Part shown: one piece after another, positions 52,948-64,000 of the stretch | How the letters are laid out: each line of letters begins with the position of its first letter | Numbering within the stretch: the first letter of the stretch is position 1 | Source of the DNA: Dimorphilus gyrociliatus | Taxonomy: Eukaryota; Annelida; Polychaeta; Dinophilidae | Direction: 5' to 3' | Assembly: GCA_904063045.1 (NCBI GenBank) | Contig: CAJFCJ010000028.1 | Coordinates: forward strand, 749,230 to 813,229 | DNA: 64,000 nt | Position numbers and translations under genes: made by a program | Notes under the pieces: model-generated | Told to the model about the DNA's origin: nothing | What the model saw: the letters and a program-made list of their open reading frames with translations, nothing else | Databases searched by the model: none

Positions 52948-54686
52948 GCATTAAAATATCAATATATTAAAATATACATGCATATAATAATATATATATG
53001 AATATTCCATATTCTCTTTACTTTTTTCGGTATATCAACATTGAAGAGTCAAAGATATGTAAAAATCCATATTACGTAATTTGAGGAGAATACGTTTAAC
53101 TTTTGCTTAGAGTTTCAAAAACTAACTGTAGTCTATTTTAAGAAATTTTCTAACACATAAAAGGTTAATACATGTTTAAACGTAAACCATTAAAATATAC
53201 TGTAACAGTAGGTAGTTACTTCCACTTTATAAAAAGAATATTTTCGTACTATCTTCCTCGACACTAAGTTGTGATCTTCAATTTTTTCCAAGGTCATAGC
53301 GAGTTTCTAGTTCAGAAGGCGAAGAGAATATTGAAATATTTCCACGTACCTTTATATACTTAAAATCCTATAGAAAGCGTTAAGCTTTTAGAGATAAAAC
53401 AATAAACTGTGTCTGTGTTGTGGGATATAAATTGTATATAGTGAATGTATATTTATAGATATGTAAAAAAAACATTTCCTCCTTACTATGTACACATGTC
53501 TTTAAATAAACAGTTCAAATTCTGGTTTTGGTGCAACAATTGCGGTTTTCAAGTATTATTTTTAGATTGAGAACTAGGTCACAAAAAATTCCCTATATCA
53601 TCAAAATTCTTCTTTGAAATGCTTAAGAAAGAGTTCTGAATATTATTGACATTATATTCTTTTTTCAACAAATAAGATTAATTTTCACTCCTTCTCTCTT
53701 TATGGCTATTTCTGCTTAATTTAAACTTAAAAGTGAATTAAACAATAGCAAACTTTTACCAAATGTTTTTGTCGCTGGTGTTTGTCAATGCAGACGCATC
53801 ACCCAAAAACTTTTTTCCTTTGGGAAAGAAATACCCATTTTCAGCTAAATATTTATAGTTTTGTTATTGTATAGTCGATTGTTATTAACAGCTGCATTTA
53901 AAGTTAAAATGAGTTTTTTTCTCTCCCTATTCGACTCTTAGAATTTACCACATTCCTTAGATATTATTAAATAAAAAAAGAAGGAAAAGAATAATGAAAA
54001 ACAAGTGGTCATAGCTACTATCACTAAAAGTAATAAAATTGAATTATTAATGAGAATTAGGAACTTTTGAATCATTTCTTTTGAAAGATTTTAGCCTATT
54101 CCATTCAATTAAAAATAAAATCAATTTTCTCCTCTTCATTTCCTTATTATTATTTTTTTTACTTTATAATTTTTAACGTACTACAAAAACCCATTATCGT
54201 CAATATAAGAAAATTGGTATATATTGAAAACGACTTAGCAATTTCCTATCCTGTATCCTTTTTCCTGACTAAATAAATAAGAATGAATATTAAATTTTCC
54301 TTGAAAGAATAAATTAATATGTTAATTTTAATAATTTTTATACTTTTGTCCTTCTTAAAATAAAGTAAAGTATAGTTTTTAACTATGATAGATTAGATTT
54401 CTTTTTATGCTACAAGATTTTTCCTGGAAATAAGAGTTTCTGGCACATTATGATCTAGAAAAAACATGTGTCAATGAACTTAAGATTGATGAGCTTCTTT
54501 TAAAATATTTAAGCGATTTGTAATAGATTAAGATTTTATTTAATACGATTATATGAACACATCTTAACCAATTTCGAATATTATTAATTAATGGCTTTTT
54601 TTTTAAAAGAACGTTCCTTATTTAGCTATAAATAAAACTTTTTCCAATAATTCATCTCTTATATAGTGATAGATCTTAGTATAGAT

Positions 54687-54725
<39 letters not shown>

Positions 54726-54999
54726 CTATGTTGAAAAGAAAATAATTGTGGCGGCATAAATCCTACAAGAATTTGAATGTAATGACCTTGACCTTCAGAA
54801 AACAAATTGAGGAGACGCAATATTGACATCAACAAATTCAATCTAACGAATCAGTAAAGACAGATATTAGACAATGAATAAATAACCGAGACATATTAAT
54901 TTTCTACTTTACCATCAATAGATAAATAATTAATTTTGTCAGTTTCCAAGAAAGGTCAAACACCTTGGAAAAAGAAAAAAGAGCGATAATATAAAAAGA
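52948..54999. other. Intergenic spacer, no gene seen
   Basis: AT-rich spacer of 2 kb between UBA5 and the rhodanese gene, with a TA microsatellite at 54688-54725. No frame with family resemblance. Confidence 0.5.
54688..54725. repeat. (TA)n microsatellite
   Basis: Pure TA run in the spacer before the rhodanese gene. Confidence 0.9.
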
Positions 55000-55897
55000 A
55001 TGAGTAAAGAAGCTTCAACTCCAATATCTATGAGGGTGACAATATCACTAATTAATAAAAAGTTTAGTAGTGTTAAATCAATAACAATCAACACCTTTGC
55101 GAAATTGCTAAATGACGAAAACTTAGAAGATAAATTACTGATTCTGGTAAGAATATTATTTATTTATAAAAGAAACAGATTCATCTTTATATAAAACTAA
55201 TTGAAAACTGTAATTAAGAAGTGAAAATCTGCAATAATAATATATTTTTAGCTTATAAAACGATTTAGAGAATCTATTCGAACCCTTTCTTTGTATTATT
55301 GTCAAAATGATCGATTGTGTACACTTCTATCATTTTTTCTTTGATAAGTTCTAGTCTAAATATATAGATAAATCATTTATAATTTATCTATTTTCATTAG
55401 GATGTAAGAGCATCTGAAGAACACCAACTATCTAAGATACAAAATGCTGTTATTGTTAGTGAAACTGGGAATGATTTAGAAGATACATTCAACAGATTAA
55501 ATTCTTTAGTAAAGAATGAAAGCCAAAAGATTACAGTTGTTTGCTATTGTTCTGTTGGCTACAGATCTTCGAGTTACGCTGAAAAGTTAACAAAATATAT
55601 TAAGGATAAAGGTAACTAGTTGTTTTTTTTTCAATGATGCGCCTTCATTATTCTTATAATTGGAATCTTTAATCATTTCAAAATGACTACCATGTTTTAA
55701 TTGTATATTATTTATTTGTAGATATCAATTCTTTGAAGTATTATGAAATATTTAATCTATCTGGAGGAATTTTCAAATGGATTAACGATGGTCACCCAGT
55801 TTTCAACCATGATAATCAAATTACTAACGTTTGCCATCCCTACAATAGAATATGGGGTAGACTTTTGGACAGGAAATACGTTCCACCTAGTTTATAG
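55000..55897 (+). CDS. Single-domain rhodanese-like sulfurtransferase
   Basis: Three exons, 55000-55146, 55401-55611 and 55722-55897, joined in phase; 177 residues. The rhodanese domain (about 30-140) shows LLILDVRASEEH (the DVR strand), the active-site loop CSVGYRS with Cys99 and Arg104, and LSGGIFKWINDGHPV, the usual GG-x-x-x-W ending. Such proteins transfer sulfane sulfur from thiosulfate or persulfide donors to cyanide, thiols or protein targets; the natural substrate is not deducible. A 30-residue C-terminal extension (HPYNRIWGRLLDRKYVPPSL) is not part of the core fold. There is no signal peptide or obvious transit peptide. The ATG at 55000 is preceded by purines and by in-frame stops. 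It looks catalytically competent. Confidence 0.87.
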
Positions 55898-56057
55898 ATC
55901 TAATTTTTACACTTTTTCTTGATTAACAGACTCTATTTTGTCATCCAGATGGAGCTGTTGCTTATTTTTGTTTTATAATATCCGTCAGATGTCTACATCT
56001 TGCAAGAGGATTTTATCCATCATTGTCTATTTCAATAATTTTTATGTTTTTTAACAA

Positions 56058-56063
56058 AATAAA
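56058..56063 (+). terminator. AATAAA poly(A) signal of the rhodanese gene
   Basis: Canonical hexamer about 160 bases after the rhodanese stop and before the next gene begins at 56227. Confidence 0.5.
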
Positions 56064-56226
56064 CTAATATCTGTCTCTGCTATTTTTGAAACTAATTATA
56101 TCCGAAACTTGAAATATTTTACAGCAATACTGAAATATATATTAAATGATTATACTATTTTTTTTAATAACTTAAATGAGCGATAATAAAAGAAATTGAC
56201 GGATAAGAAAATATATATTAAAAAGA

Positions 56227-57983
56227 ATGAGTTTAAAAAGATATATAATAAAGTTAACGATGTCACAGACAAGAAGAATGAAATTAATTATTATTTCTAG
56301 TCTGTTGATATTTCTTGGATTGTTTTACTATCATATTTTTTATAAATCTCAACGCATCATACCAATATATGTTGTGGAAGAGCATCACGAAGGTTGGAAT
56401 AAAGTATAATCTTTATAAATGATTATCAATTAATAAGTATACATGTTTTAGTGTTACCCTATTGGTACGACGCTGTTAGGGATGGATTAATAAAAAGAAC
56501 ACAAAACACTTTGGTTAGTCATCAATTATTGCTTTTAACCACTTTCTCTTGATTATTCAATGATAAAAATTCAGATACATATAGATGGTCACAGTGACAT
56601 GAACGTTCCTATCCTATATAAAGGTTATCCTTTATTTAGATATCCGAAAAGTCCAACGGAAGAAGATATAACAATACAAAGAAACGATATGTTTATATAC
56701 GTATGTTTTATATATTAGTATAAACACAATAATGAAATAAGAACCCATCCAAAATATAGATATCATTATAACATTTATGTCTTCTCCAGGCTGCGGTTAT
56801 TGCAGGAATATTCAATAGAGTAATATGGATTTATCCGTCTTGGTTAAAGCAGGAAGATGATGCCAAATATACAAATACTAAAATTTCTTTAGGTTATATC
56901 TTTAAAAATAAAAGATATGTTTGTCTATGCGAAGAAAATTCCAACGAAACGTCTTGCTATTATGTTGATGTTGATAAAGATATTGATGATCGTATAATAC
57001 CAATGGAAATTAATGAATGTTCAACTTCTACTAATTTTCAATTTGAAATTGTTGAGGAAACTGAAGCTATTAAGATGTTCAAAACCGATTGGTTAAAGGT
57101 ATATTTCATAATAGATTATAAGAAATTACGTTAATAGATATTCAAACTTTATTCTTTGAATTTAATAGAATGATGACTCTATTGTTGTTGACTTTGATCT
57201 CGACTACTACGGTGTTGAATTGGCGTATAAACCTATAACAAAATATAATATTAATTGGAAGAAAATTGAAAAGTTAAATAGAGCTTTAGATCCATTTCTC
57301 TGTCCCCGTTTACAACAACACGAAGTACTTGGAAATGCATTTTTGGGTAAAGCCGCCCATTATTTATTAATAGCCAAGCAGTTCGAGAGTAGAAATGACA
57401 CTTTGAGAAAATATAGAAAATCTCTTTTAAAAGAGTATAAAAGAGATCCTTTGCTATTTTGTGCTAAAGAAAACGCAGAACTCATGGAAGGTTGGAAAAA
57501 TTTAGCGAACGCTATTCTTGATTTTTCTATTAAAGAATTTGAGATAATTGTTAAAAAAGTTAGATTTTGTCTCTCAACTTCTTTTAAGACTTTTATGCCA
57601 AACGATGATTCACCGGGAATAGTAGTTTGTCATGGTATGAATACCCCTAACGACACAGTTGTTCAAGAGCATTACCCTACTCCTGTTGAAACTGTTAAAA
57701 GAACAGCAAGACTCGCCAAAATGCTCTCAGGAAATATTGATAATATGAAAATATCAACCGTTTGTAGGTAATTGACGAGATTAAGTTTTATTTCCATTAT
57801 AAGAAATATTTAATAATAATCTATTCTAGGTCAATAAGAGATGGATATACTCCACGAAGATTAGTAGCTCATCTAGAAGGAGATGCGCTATCCGTCATAA
57901 GAGAATCAGTGTCAACATCAAAATTTCTTATCTATTTCGATGATTTTCTTTTATGGGGAAAACTTGGATGGTGGGATATATAA
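56227..57983 (+). CDS. Membrane-anchored UPF0489 (C5orf22-like) protein
   Basis: Six exons, 56227-56392, 56452-56513, 56575-56700, 56790-57098, 57169-57767 and 57830-57983, in phase; 471 residues. Residues about 19-38 (LIIISSLLIFLGLFYYHIFY) form one hydrophobic helix after a basic start, giving a type II membrane or signal-anchor topology. The UPF0489 domain follows: IIPIYVVEEHHEVLPYWYDA, HIDGHSDMN (78-86), AGIFNRVIWIYPSWLK, VDFDLDYYGV (228-237) and a conserved end CRSIRDGYTPRRLVAHLEGD. These correspond to VVEDHQEVLPF, HFDSHPDLL and LDIDLDFF of human C5orf22, whose function is unknown. The H-x-D-x-H-x-D and D-x-D-x-D patterns resemble the metal ligands of arginase/deacetylase folds (inference). 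A second ATG at 56260 is in frame and would shorten the cytoplasmic tail by 11 residues. Several Asn-x-Ser/Thr sites would face the lumen. Confidence 0.85.
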
Positions 57984-60900
57984 ACTTTTTACACTTGACC
58001 TTGAATACCTTTTTTAAACGAAAAATTTATAATACAACTGTTTAGAACTAGACTTTTTTAGATTTGTAAATAAATTGTATTCTAGTTGGTTTTAAATGTC
58101 TTTTTTTAAAACGTTCAAATTTTCCATCTTTATATAATTTATTTGTATTTCCATGGCTAAATAAACTAAATAAAACATTGACTTGTTCTATATGAAACAA
58201 ATAGTGTTTTATACTGTTTATCGCTTATTTTTTGTTTCATAACAAATATTTCACGTAAACAAGAGTTTAATATTCAATAAAAGTAAACGAACGCTTGAAA
58301 AGATTTTTAAACAACCTTTAGGAATTTCTGTAAAACAGTACATGCTTCTCTGTGGCCATCGAGATGCGTGTTCAATGTTGTAACGCTTAACAGCATACGT
58401 CAGTGACGTCAAAATCATATGATGAATCGGTGTAATAATATCTGAAAAGATAGTTCTGTACAATTCTTGTTTACATAGAAGACACCGACTTTGATATTGT
58501 AATTTTTCTATTAAATTAATATTCATAAACATCTAACAAGCCATTGCTATCCATTGGATACTGATATTAAAGCGAGGTATGACCCATACGCATATACAGT
58601 CACGTTAATAAGTAATTATAACAAGGGATAAAAAGTTTTAAACATGTGAATTTTTTGACGACCAAAATATGTTTATGGTCTAGATTATTTCACAAGCTAT
58701 TAAGTAATTTTAACACCGTTGCTATGACGTTAACAATTAAGAATTATTATCTCCCAGATCACAAACAATAATAAGGAAAATGGAATTTTAGATTCCAAAA
58801 AAATGAAGATTTAAACCAAACTGGAGAGCACAAGAAATTTTACAAAACTGTACTGTGCCTATTCAGATATCATTGTCTAATGTCAAAAAGGTTTTATGCT
58901 TTACATGTTGAATTGGAACAGTTGAAAAATATGCCCTTCTATAATCCAACTCTAAAAAGGAAGCAAATTAACTAATTTTTTACAGTTTTTCAACCAAGAC
59001 TCCAGGTACAGATTTAATATGATGATAAGGCAAATCAAAATTATATAACACCAAATAATCACATTATAAAACCTTTTTTCATTGTACTAATTACTTATTA
59101 TCGTGACTGTAATACGACGTTTCTATTTATTCGTTTCTTCATAAAAACAAAAGATAGAAGCATATATCTGTTACTTGGTCATATCCTTATCTGAAAAGTG
59201 TTAACTTATTGTTTTATTCATAAAATTTCATTCAAATTTCCCAGCAAATTCAATTTATGATTCAATTTTGTATAAAATACAATATGATAATTTTATCACA
59301 GCCATGTTGATTGAATAAATACCCTTTTTCGTGTGTAAAATACCAAGTACTCCCAAGTTCATTTGTTTTTATTTATAGAGAAATTAATGATAATTTTAAC
59401 AAATAGGAAGCATCTTTAATTCTCTTAATCAACAATTCTCTACCTCTAATATGTTCAAGCAGTACAAGATTCTTCCTGATTCAAATTTTGAATCTGTACT
59501 ACCAGAAGTCATTATTTTAATCAACTTTTGAAAGTTTAGGGGACGGAATAGTAAATTGAAATAACAAAGATACAGGGCTGACTTGGACCACTAATCAATA
59601 AGTTTACGAGCTTTATCACTATGGTAGACTCGCAAATGGTAGATGGCGACGTAAAATCAATTCCAGAGAAAGGGACGTTGATAATACCTCGAAAAGAAAC
59701 TTTTTTTTTCCAAACAGGTCTACAGGTAATAGGCAGGTAAATACAATGCTAGTCTTTCCCTGACAAAACTTTTTGCAAAATTATGACCTATATGTCAGAA
59801 TAGTAGCCAAGAAGCCTTAAATTTCCCTTCAGTAAGCAAGAAAAGAAGAAAGCTTGAAATAAGTACAGTTGACTTGTAATCACAGCTGAAAAGAAATTTT
59901 TTTCATCTGAATGCTAGATGAAGTCATTTTTCCTTTTATGAATTTTACCTTTACAGCTAGTTAATGCTCTTTTTAACTACAATTTCAGTCACTTTCTCGA
60001 CAATCCTAGAAATAAAGAAGGACTTAATACGGTTCACTTCTTTGAAAGCTATTGAAAAACTTTTAGTTTCTTCTATGAAGAATAATAGGCAAGCATACTA
60101 AGCACTGATGGAGGGTTTGACTTAATTTTTGTATTTTATCGGCTTGTCCTGTGGACACTAGAAAGTCGTATAGTATCGATTTGATTGTTGATGCTAAACA
60201 AAATATATATTATCCTATAGGAGGCGCAATTGTGTACGTATTTTAATATAGAGGAAGTGCTATTGAAAGTCTAAAGTGGGATGCATTTGTATGATAGGAA
60301 GAGCAATTGTGAAACTATCCGCCTTATATTGAGACCAATTTGATCTATTTTTCTAGCAAATTCAAACTAATGCGATTAATTTTTTAAGTGTATTTGAGAT
60401 TTGCAAGAATGAAACAAATTCTTACTTACAGAATTTAGAAAATAATAATCTTCGTATTCAACATCAGTTAATAATCTAACACGATTATTTATAAAAATGA
60501 GTTTTCTTCCGGCAAACACAAACTTATTGGACATTTTATATACATATCAAATGTTTTAATAGAAAGTAACCCAGAAATCTGTAAAATATAACATTTTACA
60601 GCACATTTTTTCGCAACGAAAGGTTAAAATAGCTTTACAGATAGGCACTTTTCATTCATAGACCTATGGAAGCATAAATTTTCAACTGACTCATGAAACT
60701 TGCCAGTTATACTGAATTTATTAAATGAAACTTCTGAGGTATAAGAAATCTTTAACGAATAAAAAGAGTAAAGATCTTTTTTTTTTGACACTCATAACTT
60801 TTTAAAAAGAGCTAACGATGCTGTAAGATCATAGGTTAAGAATGCTGAAAGTATAATGAACTAAGAAGAATGTTTTCAATAGAGTAACGCTTCAGTTAAA

Positions 60901-62258
60901 TTCTATTGTAGCTCTTTAAAAAGCAAAAGGGTAATTTCTTTACAATAAAAGAGTATGTTATTGATTTAGGAAAGAAATAAAATTAATTAGAATTCTCTAA
61001 AGCAAATTATGTACAGTTTTTCTATATTAATAATACACATTTACCCGATTTAAAAGTTTATTTCAGATTGATCTGTTGATTGGACTTGTCACTGACATGA
61101 CACGAGAGAGAAGAATATGCTCCCAGAAATAGTCAGGAGGAAATTGTTAAATGATTTTGACAGGAATTTCCTCTAAAGGTTCCTCCGACGTTAATGAAGC
61201 CAAAAAGCTGAAGATAAAAATTAAGTGAACGTTCTCTCATACATCATCTCATAAATGAATCATATCAAAGAGACGATGTCTCGGACCTTCCATTAAACTC
61301 TCCATATTTTAATAATTTAATTTAAAAAGTTCAGAGAAATTTTCCCCAGCTGTGTAAACTTTTAGATAGAAAGAGTGAAAAAGGACTTCAGATTCAAATA
61401 AACCAATGACAGGAAGATGATGATTCTTTCTTTATTTTATAGTGAAGACGAAAAAGAAATAATTGTAGCCTGTATAATAATATAGTAAAAAGCAGTGTAC
61501 AACTATATCAAAAATCTAAATGTGCAAAGATTATATGTATATCTATTTCTAATGGTAAAACATATAATATGGTATTAATAACTTTTTCAACTGTTTAAAT
61601 TAGAATACATTGTTGAAAGGAAAGAGTTTTAAGAAGTTTCAACATGGCTATAATTAACATAGAGTTGCTTATCAAGATTACATTAACATTCAATCTTTTG
61701 TATATGTCTTTCTAATAAAAAGGAGGCGGTTAAAAATTTATCATACGAGAAATGTAACCGACAGCGGTTTCCCAACTATTTATAATAGAAAGATATAAAC
61801 AGTATTACGATTACATAGAATTCGAAAACGTAATATTTCAATTAAATATAGAATATTATACATAAAAAATATATAAATACATCATAAATTAGCACTTTTT
61901 GACCTTTACAAGCCTGATATAAGTATAATAATAAACGTAAATATATACATTGCTCTACATTTATAGAATTTATTGTATATTTAGATATAATAAATATATT
62001 AGTTAAAGATTTAGTATTACTCATAATAATTATTCGCTTTAAGCCTTAAGAAGCTTTACATCAATAATATATTATTAATAAGTAGTATAAAAATATATAA
62101 TCAGAGGGCTTTGAACCCAAGTGCAAATACAGATACGCGTGCAAACATAACTTTTTGTTTACAAAGAAATATTAAGTTTATATAATTTTTTATAATATAT
62201 GCAAGCGTACTGCAATATATAGAGCACAATTTATTGTCTCGTTTCGTCTATTTAATGA
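57984..62258. other. 4.3 kb interval without a supported gene; possible decayed coding pieces
   Basis: No complete gene. Three patches are less AT-rich than their surroundings and give short peptide-like frames: minus strand 58310-58410 (ankyrin-like HLDGHREACTVLQKFLK), plus strand 59405-59530 (SLNQQFSTSNMFKQYKIL) and plus strand 61070-61200 (two overlapping short frames). They may be relics of an old gene or transposable element; none reaches a confident family assignment. Confidence 0.35.
58069..58074 (+). terminator. AATAAA poly(A) signal of the UPF0489 gene
   Basis: Canonical hexamer about 90 bases after the stop, with a T-rich stretch following. Confidence 0.55.
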
Positions 62259-63008
62259 ATGAAAATGAAGATTTTAGTTGAAGTTTTTATCATTTTTTTT
62301 CTTATATTTTCAGTTGAGTATTGTACTACTTCAATATCTGAAAAAATAAGTGAATTTCAATCATATAAGACAACTTTGAAACGTATTCGAAAATCAACTA
62401 CTATTAAAGTTTTTAAAGTTGCATCTTTGCTATCTTGTAGCCATTTATGCGTTATTGAAAGTTCTTGTAGATTTTTTATAAAAGTTGAAAAAGTATGTAA
62501 ATTATATCACGGTGGTTTCCCTAGACCTATGGAAGATAACAATGGAAAATTTAGAGTATATACTCTGTCAAATAGATGTTTAATTGAAAAATTTAGCAAC
62601 AAATGTTTACCTGCAAAATGCGGAAAAGATCAAAAATATTGGGAAGGATCTTGTTATTACTTTCAACGAACTATTAAAATGACTTGGTACTATGCTAGAA
62701 AAAATTGTTCGAAACAAACAATGACATTGATTTCACTTGAGACTGAAAGAGAGTATGAATTTGTTAAAAAATCATACTTTCAAGATAAAAAATTCCCTGT
62801 TCTAATTGGTTTAACAGATGAAAATCAGGAAGGGGAATTCTATTGGGAAGGAACTGGTAAGATATTAGGAAGTTTCACCAGCTGGCAACCAGGTGAGCCG
62901 AATAATCAAGGATTACGAGAGAATCAGGTGCACATTAACATAAATGGATGGAATGATATTGATAAAAATTTGCCAAGTTATTGGGTTTGCGAAAAGATAC
63001 TTATTTGA
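62259..63008 (+). CDS. Secreted C-type lectin-like protein, intronless
   Basis: 249 residues in one exon. A hydrophobic signal peptide (about 1-21, ending SVEYC) is followed by a cysteine-containing region (Cys60, 64, 70, 80, 107) that resembles a short PAN/apple-like module, then a C-type lectin domain from Cys121 to the end. The lectin domain shows CGKDQKYWEGSCYYF, WYYARKNC, VLIGLTDENQEGEFYW, a QPGEPNN loop with the EPN calcium/mannose-type triplet (213-215), GWND (230-233) and the terminal WVCEK. Cys150 and Cys243 can form the outer disulfide, but the two residues that normally form the inner one are Gln223 and Lys236. Such proteins bind glycans outside the cell, often in invertebrate immunity, so binding may be calcium dependent. 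An ATG at 62255 is out of frame and gives a short peptide; 62259 is the start. Confidence 0.9.
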   Translation: MKMKILVEVFIIFFLIFSVEYCTTSISEKISEFQSYKTTLKRIRKSTTIKVFKVASLLSCSHLCVIESSCRFFIKVEKVCKLYHGGFPRPMEDNNGKFRVYTLSNRCLIEKFSNKCLPAKCGKDQKYWEGSCYYFQRTIKMTWYYARKNCSKQTMTLISLETEREYEFVKKSYFQDKKFPVLIGLTDENQEGEFYWEGTGKILGSFTSWQPGEPNNQGLRENQVHININGWNDIDKNLPSYWVCEKILI

Positions 63009-63037
63009 ATAACTAGACTCTTTAATTACCTTTCATT

Positions 63038-63066
63038 AATAAATTTGGAAAGCATACTGCAATAAA
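63038..63066 (+). terminator. Two AATAAA poly(A) signals of the lectin gene
   Basis: AATAAA at 63038-63043 and again at 63061-63066, 30-60 bases after the lectin stop. Confidence 0.55.
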
Positions 63067-64000
63067 CAACTGGTAAGATAAGTTTTTGATCAATGCTTTC
63101 ATTAGAACGTTATTCTTAATTATTACGTCATATCCTTCTACTCATCCTTTGAATTAGTATGAACAGCCATCATCGCTAATTAGTGCAATTTTCATCTAAG
63201 AGTCTTAGATAAAAGTTTCTTTTGTTTAAACTTCACACCTCTTATTGTTATCTTGATTGTTTAAGGCCTATTTTATCTTCGTTCATCTAAAGTCTCATAT
63301 CAATTAAAATTACCCATTGATGGATTTTATATAGCGTCTGACCTAATAAAAATTTTCTCTTTAAATTGGTTCATATAAGCTAATTGTTAAAGAAAATTTC
63401 TCTTTTTGGTGAATTCAATAAAAAACGAGGTTCAATGATAAAAAGTTTTTTTGCAAAATAATTTATTAACAAGCTCGAATATGTGAAATATTAAAAAATG
63501 AAGGGAATTCTTATTCAATAATTTGTTGTAAAAGTTCTCTTTTCCCTTTTCATTTTAAACATAAATAAAATAGAAAATGATGCCTAAAATCTTTTAAATA
63601 AACTTTTGACAGTTCATATAAATAAATAGAAATAGTACAATTATTTGAAAGGTTAAGATAACCCAGTTTTCTTTTAATAGTTTATTGTTATTGTTTTAAC
63701 TGTCGATGTTCTTTCATATGTCAAAATAGTCCCTTATTCCAATTTATAGTCCGTTTTTCTCTTGAAATTTTGGGTCACAGGCCAATAAAACGTAAATTGT
63801 CATTTCGTAACCCCAAAAGAACTTCAAGAGCTACTTTATTGTAAAACTTAAAAGGAATAATAGGACTATTGCAAGAAAAAAAAATACTTTCCAATTAAAT
63901 TAACTATATTACGATTTTCAAATAGACTCGACTAGACGACGGTAATTTTAGTGATTAGATGGCGGTAAAGATTGCAGATTACGTAATATGGGTAAATTCC
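63067..64000. other. Right-edge spacer; possible 5' end of another gene at the very end
   Basis: AT-rich sequence without a gene until the last 45 bases, where AGATGGCGGTAAAG begins a frame from 63959 that is still open at the window edge (MAVKIADYVIWVNS). The motif resembles a YY1 start-proximal site, as at trio. The frame is too short to assign. Confidence 0.3.

Noticed and set aside
62255-62281. Earlier ATG upstream of the lectin start
   Set aside because: It is out of frame and reaches a stop after eight codons; at most a tiny overlapping uORF.
1-64000. tRNA, rRNA or CRISPR features
   Set aside because: I looked for T-loop/B-box-like GGTTCGAATCC cores with pairing arms, for conserved rRNA stretches and for regularly spaced direct repeats, and found none I could support; the only repeats are microsatellites.

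Overview
The window is AT-rich nuclear DNA from a eukaryote, almost certainly an invertebrate metazoan. Coding sequence is broken by GT-AG introns (the smallest are 56-58 bp, the largest over 3 kb), there are many dinucleotide microsatellites, and the conserved proteins are animal ones: a full Trio/Kalirin-type RhoGEF, a klumpfuss-like zinc finger, an MEKK2/3 kinase and UBA5. I cannot name the species. The exon models below were spliced by hand; exon phases agree at every junction of every gene, with one uncertain exon boundary in trio.

Minus strand, positions 1371-21385: the 5' and middle part of a trio orthologue in 32 exons (about 1859 codons) covering the SEC14/CRAL-TRIO domain, the spectrin repeats, the first DH-PH module and an SH3 domain. 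It runs toward, and probably past, the left edge. Minus strand, 22325-26080: a two-exon klumpfuss-like four-zinc-finger factor. From 26081 to 39011 lies a 13 kb stretch without a recognisable gene. It holds microsatellites and a set of consensus CRE octamers (TGACGTCA), and looks like cis-regulatory or long 5' sequence. Minus strand, 39012-44972: a 12-exon MAP3K2/3 orthologue with a PB1 domain and a C-terminal kinase.

After a 4 kb gap the right part switches to plus-strand genes that are compact and closely spaced: a PLAC8 cysteine-rich protein (48988-50453), UBA5, the E1 of UFM1 conjugation (50975-52946), a single-domain rhodanese (55000-55897), a membrane-anchored UPF0489/C5orf22-like protein (56227-57983) and, after another gap, an intronless secreted C-type lectin (62259-63008).

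The genes do not form a pathway. Trio and MEKK2/3 both belong to cytoskeletal and stress-kinase signalling and UBA5 starts the UFM1 cascade, but their neighbourhood looks incidental. The points I would look at again are the clustered CRE octamers in the gene-poor interval, the recurrent palindromic octamer TAGGCCTA, the lectin that has lost exactly the two cysteines of one disulfide, the membrane anchor on a UPF0489 protein, and a YY1-like ATGGCGGC that opens a short upstream ORF before trio.
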